Shown: positions 1-8,226 of the stretch, piece after piece
Position numbering within the stretch: position 1 is the first letter of the stretch
How the letters are laid out: each line of letters opens with the position of its first letter
Assembly (NCBI GenBank): GCA_945875195.1
Contig: CAMCJW010000007.1
Coordinates: 1-23,888 of the forward strand
Direction: 5' to 3'
Source of the DNA: Chitinophaga pinensis
Lineage (GTDB): Bacteria; Bacteroidota; Bacteroidia; UKL13-3
DNA length: 23,888 nucleotides
Position numbers and translations under genes: made by a program
The notes under the pieces: generated by a model
What the model was told of the DNA's origin: nothing
Seen by the model: only the letters and a program-made list of their open reading frames with translations
The model's database searches: none

Positions 1-1107
1 GTTGCTTTTCATGGACCTTCGTTTTTAATAAATTATAAAAAACATTCATTTGGGTTGTTAACTTCCTTTAAATCCAATTCGGGAACAGTTAATATGCCTC
101 CAGAAATGGCAACATTTATTTTAAAAGGCGCTGCTGCCTCAGAACTTCAAAGCAAATCTTTTTCATTAAATAAGGTAGCATCTGTTACCAATGTTAGCAG
201 AGATATTGCTTTTAACTACTCTTATCAAATTGCTGAAACCTATTCAGGAATTCACAGACTCGGCATCACTGCCCATTATATTAAAGGGATTAATTCTTTG
301 GTTTTTCAGGATTTAGGAAACACCAAATGGACTTTTATAGGTGATTCTACTATTTATATGGAAGATGGCAACATCTTATACAATTACGCTGCTACAAAGT
401 CGGCAAATGTGAGTGAATTGCTGGATAAAAGAGGCACAGGTTTTTCTTTTGATATTGGTTATACCTACGTAAAGAAGAAAAAATCAAGACCAACTCGCAT
501 AACCAATTGTCCAAACATTCGCTTTTTAGGTAAGGTTAGACAGTTTCAAGAATACAAATGGAAAATGGGCGTAGCACTCATGGATATTGGTATTATTAAT
601 TATACCACCCAAACTGTAACTACCCAATACAATGATGCTTACGGCCCTACTAAAAATTTGGATCAAGAATTTTACCTAGGAGTTTTTGCATTAGATAGAA
701 AATTACGTGCTGATTTTTCTGGTAATCCTGGTGTCACTTTCAAAGCAGGAAAATCATTTTCACAATACACTGCAACCAGATTAAATGTTCAATTTGATTA
801 TTACTTTAGAGACAATATTTTCTTTGGATTTGCTGCTTCACAGAGATTACCTATACCTGGAGGCATTTCAATGTATGCGCCCAATATCTTGAGTTTAAAC
901 CCTAGATATGAAAAATTAAAGTATGAAATTGGGCTTCCAATTAGCTTAATTGAATACCAATACCCAGTTATAGGTTTAAATTTTAGAGTTGGCCCATTCT
1001 ATATGGGAACAAATCATCTGCCTGAAATGATAGGATTAAGAAACATTAAAGGAGTGGATATTTACATGGGTTTAAAAATAAACCTATCCAATTTTAGAGG
1101 CGTTTAA
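1..1107 (+). CDS. DUF5723-like outer-membrane protein, 3' part
   Basis: The reading frame is open from the first base of the window, so this is the C-terminal 368 residues of a longer protein; the TTG at 55 is not needed as a start. The protein is rich in alternating polar/hydrophobic strands with aromatic and glycine residues, and it ends in short strand-like segments, as expected of an outer-membrane beta-barrel. Segments such as GPSFLINYKKHSFG, GTGFSFDIGYTY and the closing GVDIYMGLKINL resemble the DUF5723 family that is common in Bacteroidota. The role of that family is not known to me. The stop codon at 1105-1107 directly abuts the stop codon of the convergent glutathione peroxidase gene. 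The family call is from memory of the pattern and is moderate; the partial nature is certain. Confidence 0.7.
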   Translation, partial: VAFHGPSFLINYKKHSFGLLTSFKSNSGTVNMPPEMATFILKGAAASELQSKSFSLNKVASVTNVSRDIAFNYSYQIAETYSGIHRLGITAHYIKGINSLVFQDLGNTKWTFIGDSTIYMEDGNILYNYAATKSANVSELLDKRGTGFSFDIGYTYVKKKKSRPTRITNCPNIRFLGKVRQFQEYKWKMGVALMDIGIINYTTQTVTTQYNDAYGPTKNLDQEFYLGVFALDRKLRADFSGNPGVTFKAGKSFSQYTATRLNVQFDYYFRDNIFFGFAASQRLPIPGGISMYAPNILSLNPRYEKLKYEIGLPISLIEYQYPVIGLNFRVGPFYMGTNHLPEMIGLRNIKGVDIYMGLKINLSNFRGV

Positions 1108-1686
1108 TTATTTAATTAAAGCAGTAATTTCATTACTCAAAGGCGCGGTACCTGAAGAGAAATAACTTAACCATTTGCCATTTGGATCAATCAGAATTTT
1201 ATTGAAATTCCATTTAATGGTGGCATCACTTACTCCATTCAAACTCTTATTGGTTAACCATTGATAAATAGCATTGGCATTGGATCCTTTCACATCAATC
1301 TTTTCTGTTAACAAGAATTTTACCCCATAATTTTTTTGGCAAAAACTGGCAATCTCATCAGCTGATCCTGGCTCCTGTCCCATAAATTGATTGCATGGAA
1401 AACCAATAATAACCAATTTATCCTTGTAGGTATCTGCAAGTTTTTGCAAATCGGCATATTGAGGGGTATAACCACATTTGCTAGCCACATTTACACACAT
1501 TACATATTTGCCTTTAAAATCTTTTAAATTTATTTGGTTCTTGCCATCTAAGGTTTTAATACTAAAATCATAAAAGGATTTACTCGTAATTTTATTGGCA
1601 TATTTTTTTGCATTTGCCTCAGAATAACTATATAGCAATACACCTGCAAAAACCATTACTAGAACTGAATAAAAATACTTTCTCAT
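1108..1686 (-). CDS. Glutathione peroxidase (thiol peroxidase), exported
   Basis: 192-residue member of the glutathione peroxidase family, which reduces hydrogen peroxide and organic hydroperoxides. The peroxidatic residue is Cys71 in NVASKCGYT (cysteine, not selenocysteine). The other family motifs are FPCNQF at 96-101, with the conserved Gln100, and WNFNK at 159-163, giving the Trp and Asn of the catalytic tetrad. Cys98 or Cys116 could act as resolving cysteine; bacterial cysteine forms usually take electrons from thioredoxin, so the true reductant is inferred. Residues 1-25 form a hydrophobic signal segment (basic start, then VLVMVFAGVLL), so the enzyme is probably periplasmic or membrane tethered. 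It lies 54 nt downstream of ispH on the same strand, and I see no clear promoter in that gap, so co-transcription is likely. Confidence 0.93.
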   Translation of the reverse strand: MRKYFYSVLVMVFAGVLLYSYSEANAKKYANKITSKSFYDFSIKTLDGKNQINLKDFKGKYVMCVNVASKCGYTPQYADLQKLADTYKDKLVIIGFPCNQFMGQEPGSADEIASFCQKNYGVKFLLTEKIDVKGSNANAIYQWLTNKSLNGVSDATIKWNFNKILIDPNGKWLSYFSSGTAPLSNEITALIK

Positions 1687-1740
1687 AAATAAGCTGCTTT
1701 TTAAATTTTTACATTAAAATCAATAAAATAATCTCTTCAA

Positions 1741-2583
1741 TTAAAAAGACAATAATTTCTCTTTAATTTCATCCATCTGCCACTGAGGGGTTGATGTAGC
1801 CCCACAAACGCCAATCTTGTCATTATCCTTGAACCAATCTCTATTAACCTCTTCTTTGTTGCTTACAAAATGGGTGTTAGGATTATTGTCTTTACAAACA
1901 TCAAATAATACCTTACCATTCGATGATTTTACCCCTGCAACAAAAACTATTACATCAAATCTTTTAACGAAATCTCTCAGTTGGATATCTCTATTACTAA
2001 CTTGTCTGCACAAGGTATCATTAAATCCAACTTCAATTCCTTTAGCCTCTAACTTCTCCTTCAAAGCATATAGGTTTTTGGTGCGTTTAGTGGTTTGACT
2101 AAACAACCTGATTTTTGATGGTAATTCATGGTTTTCTAACTCATCAAACGACTCAATTACCAGCGCCTCACCATTTGTTTGGCCTACTAGCCCCTTTACC
2201 TCGGCATGACCATGTTTGCCATAAATAAGTATCTTTTCTTCCTTGTTAAATGCCTCTCTAACTCTGTGTTGTAACTTTAGTACTACCGGACAACTCGCAT
2301 CAACCAATTCAATATTATTTTCCATGGCTTGCTTATAAGTCTCGGGCGGTTCACCATGTGCTCTTATTAAAACTTTTTTGTTTTTTAGTTTTAAAAATTG
2401 TTCATGATCTATAATCTCCAAGCCTTTTGCCTCCAAGCGTGCAACCTCTTCATCATTGTGTACAATGTCGCCAAGGCAATATAAATGTCCTTCTTCGTTT
2501 AAAATATCTTCTGCCATTGGGATAGCAAAAACTACTCCGAAACAAAACCCTGAATTGTCGTCTATTTCTACGTCTAATTTCAT
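1741..2583 (-). CDS. ispH: 4-hydroxy-3-methylbut-2-enyl diphosphate reductase IspH
   Basis: 280-residue IspH (LytB), the last enzyme of the MEP pathway, converting HMBPP to isopentenyl and dimethylallyl diphosphate in the cytosol with an iron-sulfur cluster. The three cluster cysteines are visible: Cys14 in SGFCFGV, Cys98 in DASCPVV and Cys192 in DTLCRQ. Substrate-binding residues also match: His42 (VHN), His76 (AHGE), His126 and Glu128 (GHAEV), Thr164/165 (FSQTT) and the SSNGK loop at 220-224. The length is slightly below the E. coli enzyme, as usual for the phylum. The start at 2583 gives the usual short N-terminus before the first cysteine. A good promoter ends only 7 nt upstream, so the mRNA may have almost no leader. 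dxs of the same pathway is at 15740-17668. Confidence 0.97.
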   Translation of the reverse strand: MKLDVEIDDNSGFCFGVVFAIPMAEDILNEEGHLYCLGDIVHNDEEVARLEAKGLEIIDHEQFLKLKNKKVLIRAHGEPPETYKQAMENNIELVDASCPVVLKLQHRVREAFNKEEKILIYGKHGHAEVKGLVGQTNGEALVIESFDELENHELPSKIRLFSQTTKRTKNLYALKEKLEAKGIEVGFNDTLCRQVSNRDIQLRDFVKRFDVIVFVAGVKSSNGKVLFDVCKDNNPNTHFVSNKEEVNRDWFKDNDKIGVCGATSTPQWQMDEIKEKLLSF

Positions 2584-2590
2584 CTACTTA

Positions 2591-2621
2591 CAAATATAGT
2601 TATTCTCGCTTAATGTTCACA
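2591..2621 (-). promoter_or_regulatory. Promoter of ispH
   Basis: On the minus strand TATATTTG (2598-2591) matches the Bacteroidota -7 element TAnnTTTG exactly. TGTG (2621-2618) is one base from the -33 element TTTG, with the standard 19 nt between them. Transcription should begin about where the ATG of ispH lies. Confidence 0.6.
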
Positions 2622-2670
2622 GTTACATGAAATACTGGCGAAAAAAGATACCTATATAACCAATTATTGT

Positions 2671-2678
2671 TACTTTTG
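2671..2678 (+). promoter_or_regulatory. Possible -7 element for the DUF2452 gene
   Basis: TACTTTTG matches TAnnTTTG exactly, about 96 nt before the start codon. No good TTTG lies at the expected upstream distance, so this is a tentative call. The rest of the 2584-2774 gap is AT-rich, with a weak inverted repeat TGGTT/AACCA at 2697-2715. Confidence 0.35.
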
Positions 2679-2774
2679 TTTACACAATTTAAATTCTGGT
2701 TAGCTGATTGAACCATTCTAAAGAAATTAATACCAAAAAAAACAAAAAAGCTTATTATTGGTTAATTGAAGTTA

Positions 2775-3215
2775 ATGACACAAAATGAAAACATGTTGAA
2801 TGAGGATGGCAGCTATACAGGGCCCGCTAGCTTATCTCCTATTCCATTAAATCTTGGATCGCCCATGATTAAACCTGAAGACAAGGGTAAAATTAGGGCT
2901 AATGCTGTAGAAGCAATGCATCATTATGCAAGCCAAGAAATGGCCTTGCTCAAAAAACAGGCAGATTTAATCATGGAACAAGTTAGAGAAATTGAAGGGC
3001 GACTTAAAATTTCGGAAAAGATTTATGAATCTGACATGCGATTTACCCCTGTTATTGGCCAAACATATCACTTGTACGAAAAAGAGGATCATTTTAAGTT
3101 ATCAATCATTGCTCCAGAAGAATGGGGAAATAGCAAAACTATTGGAACCTACTTAGCAACCGTTAAATTGTTGGGCGACCATAGTTGGGATGTTATCAAT
3201 AAAGCTAAAAAATAA
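2775..3215 (+). CDS. DUF2452 family protein
   Basis: 146-residue soluble protein of a family without known function that spans Bacteroidota and eukaryotes; human C1orf50 shares the pattern. The recognisable core is a helical stretch (about residues 35-85) followed by GQTYHLYEK and FKLSIIAPEEWG, which correspond to the family's G-x-x-Y-x-LY and SIISPKEWG motifs. There is no signal peptide and no membrane segment, so it is probably cytosolic. I take the ATG at 2775 as start rather than the in-frame TTG at 2766, because an ATG is available and the residues before it add nothing recognisable. The gene stands alone, divergent from ispH and convergent with the heme operon. Its role cannot be inferred from the neighbours. 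Confidence 0.85.
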   Translation: MTQNENMLNEDGSYTGPASLSPIPLNLGSPMIKPEDKGKIRANAVEAMHHYASQEMALLKKQADLIMEQVREIEGRLKISEKIYESDMRFTPVIGQTYHLYEKEDHFKLSIIAPEEWGNSKTIGTYLATVKLLGDHSWDVINKAKK

Positions 3216-3308
3216 GCTTATTTATCCGATGCCATTTTCGTTTATTAAGTTTTCCTGAAAATCCTAGCTTATCTGCCAAAGCTCATTGATCACAGAGGCG
3301 CATTAAAA

Positions 3309-4319
3309 TTAATTTATTGCCATTACCTCAAACTTAGGTGATCCCTTTAATCCTTGTTTGCTATAATAATCGGTAAACCTAAGTTTGTAATACTTAGGAT
3401 TGGGTCCTTTAAATCGAAAAATGTAATTTACGTAACGCCTAGCCATGTAATGGCCATTGTTAAAATTGTAAACTTTCCAGTCAAATCCAACAACATCCCT
3501 TTGACTCGAAAACTTTAACTGTTCAACATCCTTTTTCCTAATGGTTTCAAAATTAAGTGAGCTATCAACAGCCACAGAAACAATTCTACTGTTAATATGC
3601 ACTCCTGTAACGGTATAAATCAACGGGGGATTAAATTCATAATAAATCCAACGGGCTTTTAAAAAGCAAAATTGCCAATCGTATAATTTTGGCTCAAAAT
3701 TAAGTATTTGTGGCTTGCCAAAATTCAAATATACTTGTGCCTTATATGGGTCTTTATTAATAAACGCGCTGAATACTTTTTTCCCATTTAAATCAGCTGT
3801 TTCAATGATATAAGTTCCAAAAGAACCGTAAGTCAATTTAAACTGAAAATATCTTTTATCTGGTTCTGATTCCGTTCCCCTATCAATAATATAAATAGAA
3901 TCAAAACTTTTTCTGGTGGGGGCATGACACCAATTTCTGAGCACAATTGAATCACCGCCAGAGGCTTCATCCCAACGCCACTTAACAGAATTTAAATCAA
4001 CCTTATTTAGAAAATCATCATGGCCTAAAACGCCTATAAATACTCCTTTGCCGCCATTCATAAAAATCCTATTAGATTCAATTGAACAGTCAAATGCCAA
4101 ATCCCAATCTTTGTTTTTTACAGAAGCTTTAATAAAATTACTATCCAAAAAATCAATGTAAACTTGGTCTTCATAATTTTCGCCCAAATTTACCTGAAAT
4201 AGCATCAATGAATCGGAAGGCTTTGGGGGTAAAACAACTGGTTTCTCTGCCTTTTCACATGCATAGAACATAGGAAGCATAATTAAAATCCAAATACATT
4301 TATTGACAAACAATCTCAT
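3309..4319 (-). CDS. HmuY-like heme-binding lipoprotein
   Basis: 336-residue protein with a lipoprotein signal peptide: a basic start, a hydrophobic core and a lipobox ending at Cys21 (FYAC). It is therefore probably anchored in the outer membrane. Two similar beta-modules can be seen, each with a Y-x-(N/D)-F/L strand followed by a W-D/Q-x-x-F strand (VYIDF then WDLAF near residues 53-77; VYLNF then WQFCF near 196-218). The C-terminus, YYKLRFTDYYSKQG, matches the end of HmuY-family proteins, which capture heme and hand it to a TonB receptor. It is the last gene of a three-gene operon, 12 nt after the receptor. It is much longer than classical HmuY (about 210 residues), and I cannot assign the heme-ligating residues without a structure. 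Confidence 0.78.
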   Translation of the reverse strand: MRLFVNKCIWILIMLPMFYACEKAEKPVVLPPKPSDSLMLFQVNLGENYEDQVYIDFLDSNFIKASVKNKDWDLAFDCSIESNRIFMNGGKGVFIGVLGHDDFLNKVDLNSVKWRWDEASGGDSIVLRNWCHAPTRKSFDSIYIIDRGTESEPDKRYFQFKLTYGSFGTYIIETADLNGKKVFSAFINKDPYKAQVYLNFGKPQILNFEPKLYDWQFCFLKARWIYYEFNPPLIYTVTGVHINSRIVSVAVDSSLNFETIRKKDVEQLKFSSQRDVVGFDWKVYNFNNGHYMARRYVNYIFRFKGPNPKYYKLRFTDYYSKQGLKGSPKFEVMAIN

Positions 4320-4331
4320 TACTTAATTTTA

Positions 4332-6359
4332 TTAAAAACTATACCTCATACCAATAAACAAAGACCTTCCCATTCCTGCAGAAGAAGAATTACTTCCCGA
4401 TGAATGCGGTCCTGAATTGATACTGGCATTTACATTTACAACATCTAAAATATTTTTTACTCCAGCGGTTAAGCTTAGCTTTTTGTTCAAAAAGGTTTTT
4501 CCAATTGTTAAATCAATTAATGCGTATGGATCAATAAAACTCAATGTAACATTGTTGTTTAAGTAATCGTACTGATACATTTGTAATTTGCCATTTAACT
4601 TAGAAAACAAATTCAAACTCAACCCAATTTTTTGAAAATTGTAAGAGGCATTTATCCTCCATTCATTGCTGAAATAAAAATCACTGGTTTCAGCATAGCC
4701 ATTTAAATGGTTCTTCCTCCCCATATAAGAATACCCTAAAGATAATTGATAAGGGATGGTTCTGTACTCTATGCCTACAGCCATTCCTACGCTAGAAAAG
4801 GTATTGATATTTACATATTGAAAAGATGCATTTGTTCCTGTTCCAACTCTTGCTAAATCTATCATATTCATGATATGATTATAAAAAACACCTGGTTCAA
4901 ACCTAAACACCCTGCTATTTTCTAATTTATAATTATAGGTTGCCCCTAATTGATAGTTATTAGAAATTTCGGCAACTAAATCTGGATTGCCTTTGAGGTT
5001 ATGACTTGCATCAACAAATTGCAGATATAACTCTTTTAAATTGGGAGCCCTAAACCCACGTGCATAAGAGCCGCGGAGGGTAAATGCCCCTGTTAAATCA
5101 TATTTGATATTAATTGAAGGCACTAAAGGTGCATTGTAATTAGTATGGTAGATTGCCCTCAATGCCGGCCTAATAAATAACCTTGGCAAAGGCTTTACTT
5201 CGGCACTCAAAAAAACATTGTAATCCCCCATATTTTGATTGCCACCTTCAATTCTTGAACCAATCGAAAATTCATGATTCAATTCGTACCCAAGTTGGTA
5301 ATTCATCTTTTTAGAAAATGCTAAATTAGCATAGGTTCCTCTACTCATCACTTGATGAAAATAATTGGTATCATTTTCAAAATTAGACGGAACCAACTCC
5401 TTGGTTTGCCCAACTAAATCAGTAAGATAAGTATTGTATGTTCTCTGATAATAATTATAAGATGCCAAAAAATTAATGTTGCGTTTTCCATCAAACTTTT
5501 TTTCATAAAAAAACGAGGATGAATAACGTGTGGTAATATAATACCTATCCATAGCAACTGCCTGCGTCCAATCTATATTAGGAACACCCTTGTCACTTAC
5601 TTTTTCTGTGAATATTTGGTTAGTCCACCTAATACTTCCCTTGTCAATAAACTTAGCAATACTAATATCTCCCATGTATTGAGTACGAGGCTTCCAAAGT
5701 TTATTTCTACTTTCAGGATCCTCGCTGTATCCTCCAAAATAATTACGCCCTCCATTTACCAAAATACTATATTTCTCATTGGCCACACCACCAGAAAGGT
5801 CGATATTATATTGGCCTATGCTCTCTGCATAAGTACCTAATTTAAAATTCTTAGTTGCTTGCTTCTGCTTTTTAGTAATGATATTTATTACACCACCAAG
5901 TGCGTCGGTGCCATAATTCACGCTCATGGGACCTTCAACAAACTCAATTCTCTCCACGTTCTGAAGGTTTATTTGAGAAAGGTCAATATTTCCATTTTCT
6001 CTTCCAATAACTGGAACCCCATCTATTAACACCTTGATATTGTTTCCTCCAACACCTTGCAATTGCATGCTAGTTCCCAAAATAGGGTCCTGCATGATTC
6101 TAATATTTAACTCGTTTCCTAAAACTTGCTGTAGGCTAAATGCTCCTTGCGCTTCAATTCGCTTGGCATCAATTACCTTAACCTTGTGTACAGATTTACT
6201 AAGGCTATTTACCTCATATTGGCCAGTAACTACCAATTCATCTAAATCTAAAACCTTACTTGCTGGCTGTGCAATAGCCGCATGAATAGTCAATAACAGT
6301 GCCACCCAAATGGCAGCACTGTATTGAAAATATTTTTTTGTAAGGCAATACATGCTCAA
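4332..6359 (-). CDS. HmuR-like TonB-dependent heme receptor
   Basis: 675-residue outer-membrane receptor that would import heme, or heme from hemoproteins, using TonB energy. In order: signal peptide (about 1-30, ending AIA before Gln31); TonB box region LDELVVTGQ (about 38-46); plug domain to about residue 165, with VLIDGVPVIG and VERIEFVEGPMSVNYGTDALGGVINII; then a 22-strand-type barrel ending in the terminal aromatic MRYSF. FRAPNLKELY near residue 435 and NPDL near 456 correspond to the FRAP and NPNL boxes that mark heme/hemoglobin receptors, with a His (DASH) between them. It sits between two HmuY-like genes, with gaps of 5 nt upstream and 12 nt downstream, which makes heme a better guess than siderophore or vitamin B12. 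The substrate remains inferred. Confidence 0.88.
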   Translation of the reverse strand: MSMYCLTKKYFQYSAAIWVALLLTIHAAIAQPASKVLDLDELVVTGQYEVNSLSKSVHKVKVIDAKRIEAQGAFSLQQVLGNELNIRIMQDPILGTSMQLQGVGGNNIKVLIDGVPVIGRENGNIDLSQINLQNVERIEFVEGPMSVNYGTDALGGVINIITKKQKQATKNFKLGTYAESIGQYNIDLSGGVANEKYSILVNGGRNYFGGYSEDPESRNKLWKPRTQYMGDISIAKFIDKGSIRWTNQIFTEKVSDKGVPNIDWTQAVAMDRYYITTRYSSSFFYEKKFDGKRNINFLASYNYYQRTYNTYLTDLVGQTKELVPSNFENDTNYFHQVMSRGTYANLAFSKKMNYQLGYELNHEFSIGSRIEGGNQNMGDYNVFLSAEVKPLPRLFIRPALRAIYHTNYNAPLVPSINIKYDLTGAFTLRGSYARGFRAPNLKELYLQFVDASHNLKGNPDLVAEISNNYQLGATYNYKLENSRVFRFEPGVFYNHIMNMIDLARVGTGTNASFQYVNINTFSSVGMAVGIEYRTIPYQLSLGYSYMGRKNHLNGYAETSDFYFSNEWRINASYNFQKIGLSLNLFSKLNGKLQMYQYDYLNNNVTLSFIDPYALIDLTIGKTFLNKKLSLTAGVKNILDVVNVNASINSGPHSSGSNSSSAGMGRSLFIGMRYSF

Positions 6360-6364
6360 ATTGA

Positions 6365-7675
6365 CTAATTAATAACTAACTTTTTTGATGCTTTTACGCC
6401 ATCTGCTTCTATGCTAACAAAATAAATCCCTGGTTTAAGTTGAGCCGTTGAAACCGCAACATTAAAATCCCCGTTTCTATTTATGAAAGTTTCACTACCT
6501 ACAGTTCTTCCAGTCATATCAATTAATTGAACATTAACTGCAGCAACTGGCTTTGTAAACACAGTTTCAATATTTACGAATGCTGAGGCAGGATTTGGAT
6601 ATACTTTTAGCGTTTCAATAGATTTTGCCAATTCATTGTTGCCAGTTAGCTGAGAAAAAAATGTTTTATTAAACTTAATGAATTGTTTGGTTTGATCCGC
6701 ATAATAATCAGTGAAAAAAATTCTGTAATATTTGTTAGCTCCTGTTTTAATAAAATAAGAAAGTGAATCTTTCACAGGCCATGCACCAGGTGTGGTAGTA
6801 ATTAATTTCCAATCCCAACCAATTTCTGCAATTTTAGAATTAAATTTCAAGGTAGTATCTGGCACAAATGTACGTGCGTTTGGCATTGAATATTCTGCTG
6901 TTACTGCATTTGGATGGTGCAATACGCCCATAACTGGATACATCAACGTTTGTCCAAATAAGGTAACCAATGATTTGTATCTTGTGAAAACAATATCCCA
7001 AGTGCTTAATGCAGGCTCTCTGTCAATTACTGTTTTTGAAACCAAATTTACATAAGCAAACATTTTATTATTAAAATCAGACTTCTTGATTGTTAGAGTT
7101 GTGCTATCTGTACCATCTATATTTGAAAAGGTAAAAATCCACATGGTGTCATAAGCAATCTTATGAATAGCCAGTTTTTTCAAAGTCTTAGGTGCCAAAG
7201 GATTTGGTGAAGTGGTAATTGCTACTAACCAAATATTATTTCCAACCACATCTTTTGAAGTCATGTTGTACTGTCCCCATCCATAATCGAAAGGATTACT
7301 TTGGTTTCTTGCTTGATTAAACGCACCGATATCCCAGCTGCTATCACTATTAAAAGATTGTGGCCAAGTTTTCCAACCTGTAGTGTCAAAACTATTCCAA
7401 TCAGTAATCATAGCATTAGACTTAAATAAATCTACGCTGCGGCCATCATTAACTAAAATAGTGGCTGCTTGCATAGTTTTCAAAGGTGGTTGAGCCTTAC
7501 GAACCGCAAAGGCAATATGCCAATTGTTGTTTCTAACTGTATCTTTATGACCAGTTTCCAAGTTATAGTATACATCTAGTGTTGTTCCTGGTAACATACT
7601 AACACTATCTGCAGTTTGAGCATTTAAATGTATATTGAAGCAGAAAAAAGTAAAGATAAGAAGAATTTTTTTCAT
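6365..7675 (-). CDS. HmuY-like protein with T9SS sorting domain
   Basis: 436-residue first gene of the heme operon. Residues 1-19 are a signal peptide (MKKILLIFTFF..., cleaved before Gln20). As in the lipoprotein encoded downstream of the receptor, there are two beta-modules with a Y-x-N-L strand followed by a W-x-I-x-F strand (VYYNL/WHIAF near 35-55; YVNL/WDIVF near 208-230). The HmuY-type ending WDWKLI...YYRIFFTDYY lies near 290-328. From about residue 350 there is a type A T9SS sorting domain: VYPNPAS, IDMTGRTV, then LKPGIYFVSIEADG and KKLVIN. The protein should therefore be exported through the T9SS and attached to the surface or released, unlike its lipid-anchored relative. A heme-scavenging role is inferred from the family and the operon. 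Confidence 0.82.
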   Translation of the reverse strand: MKKILLIFTFFCFNIHLNAQTADSVSMLPGTTLDVYYNLETGHKDTVRNNNWHIAFAVRKAQPPLKTMQAATILVNDGRSVDLFKSNAMITDWNSFDTTGWKTWPQSFNSDSSWDIGAFNQARNQSNPFDYGWGQYNMTSKDVVGNNIWLVAITTSPNPLAPKTLKKLAIHKIAYDTMWIFTFSNIDGTDSTTLTIKKSDFNNKMFAYVNLVSKTVIDREPALSTWDIVFTRYKSLVTLFGQTLMYPVMGVLHHPNAVTAEYSMPNARTFVPDTTLKFNSKIAEIGWDWKLITTTPGAWPVKDSLSYFIKTGANKYYRIFFTDYYADQTKQFIKFNKTFFSQLTGNNELAKSIETLKVYPNPASAFVNIETVFTKPVAAVNVQLIDMTGRTVGSETFINRNGDFNVAVSTAQLKPGIYFVSIEADGVKASKKLVIN

Positions 7676-7729
7676 GATATTTTGCTTTAATTGGACTACA
7701 AATTACGCCTATTAAACATTGAACCTCCT

Positions 7730-7743
7730 CTGATAAAAATCAG
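7730..7743. promoter_or_regulatory. Inverted repeat upstream of the heme operon
   Basis: CTGAT-AAAA-ATCAG is a perfect 5-4-5 inverted repeat, 55 nt upstream of the first heme-operon gene and in the gap shared with divergent panD. A second small one, CTGT-N6-ACAG, is at 7759-7772. It could be an operator for an iron- or heme-responsive repressor, but it is not a classical Fur box. The heme-operon promoter itself is unclear: the nearest minus-strand match, at 7699-7706, has one base too few between TA and TTTG. Confidence 0.3.
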
Positions 7744-7822
7744 TTTACCCATTTATGACTGTTTTTTGACAGCTTAATAAATTTTTTGGTTTAGTGTTAT
7801 TTGCTACTCAAATTCCAATTAA

Positions 7823-7853
7823 TTTGTGAGTTTGTGCTTTTTACCTACTTTTG
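7823..7853 (+). promoter_or_regulatory. Promoter of panD operon
   Basis: TTTG (7823-7826), 19 nt, then TACTTTTG (7846-7853): an exact match to the Bacteroidota -33/-7 consensus and spacing. The leader before the panD ATG at 7870 would be only about ten bases, which argues against starts upstream of 7870. Confidence 0.7.
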
Positions 7854-7869
7854 CAGGGCAAAAATTACT

Positions 7870-8220
7870 ATGCAAATACAACTCTTAAAATCGAAAATAC
7901 ATCGTGTAAAAGTTACACAAACAGAATTACATTATGTAGGCAGTATTACAATTGACGAAGATTTGATGGATGCCGCAAATATGATAGAAAATGAAAAGGT
8001 TCAAGTGGTAAACATTAACAATGGTGAACGACTAGAAACATACGTTATTAAAGGTGAGCGCGGTAGCGGAATGATCTGTTTAAACGGCCCTGCTGCCAGA
8101 AAAGCCGCCACTGGTGATCATGTAATCATCATCTCCTATTGCATTATGGAGTTTGGTGAAGCCAAAAAATACCAACCTATTGCCATTTATCCCGACCACC
8201 AAAATAAGTTAACACACTAA
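7870..8220 (+). CDS. panD: Aspartate 1-decarboxylase PanD
   Basis: 116-residue pyruvoyl enzyme that decarboxylates aspartate to beta-alanine for pantothenate and CoA. It cuts itself between Gly24 and Ser25 (YVGSITID) to form the pyruvoyl group, and with the start at 7870 these fall at exactly the positions known for E. coli PanD. Other family features are the early Lys9 and His11 (SKIHRVKVTQ), IENEKVQVVNINNGERLETYVI with the substrate-binding Arg, and NGPAARKAATGDHVIII. The frame stays open upstream to 7801, but those residues overlap the promoter. It is the first gene of an operon with the UPF0104 and rfaE2 genes; panC, often adjacent in this phylum, is not in the window. Confidence 0.96.
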   Translation: MQIQLLKSKIHRVKVTQTELHYVGSITIDEDLMDAANMIENEKVQVVNINNGERLETYVIKGERGSGMICLNGPAARKAATGDHVIIISYCIMEFGEAKKYQPIAIYPDHQNKLTH

Positions 8221-8226
8221 AATCCA

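Noticed and set aside
3210..3223. Palindrome AAATAAGCTTATTT at the end of the DUF2452 gene
   Set aside because: Short, AT-only apart from the centre and without a T tract; not convincing as a terminator.
7801..7869. N-terminal extension of panD from 7801
   Set aside because: It overlaps an exact -33/-7 promoter, and the start at 7870 puts the self-cleavage site at Gly24-Ser25 as in known PanD.
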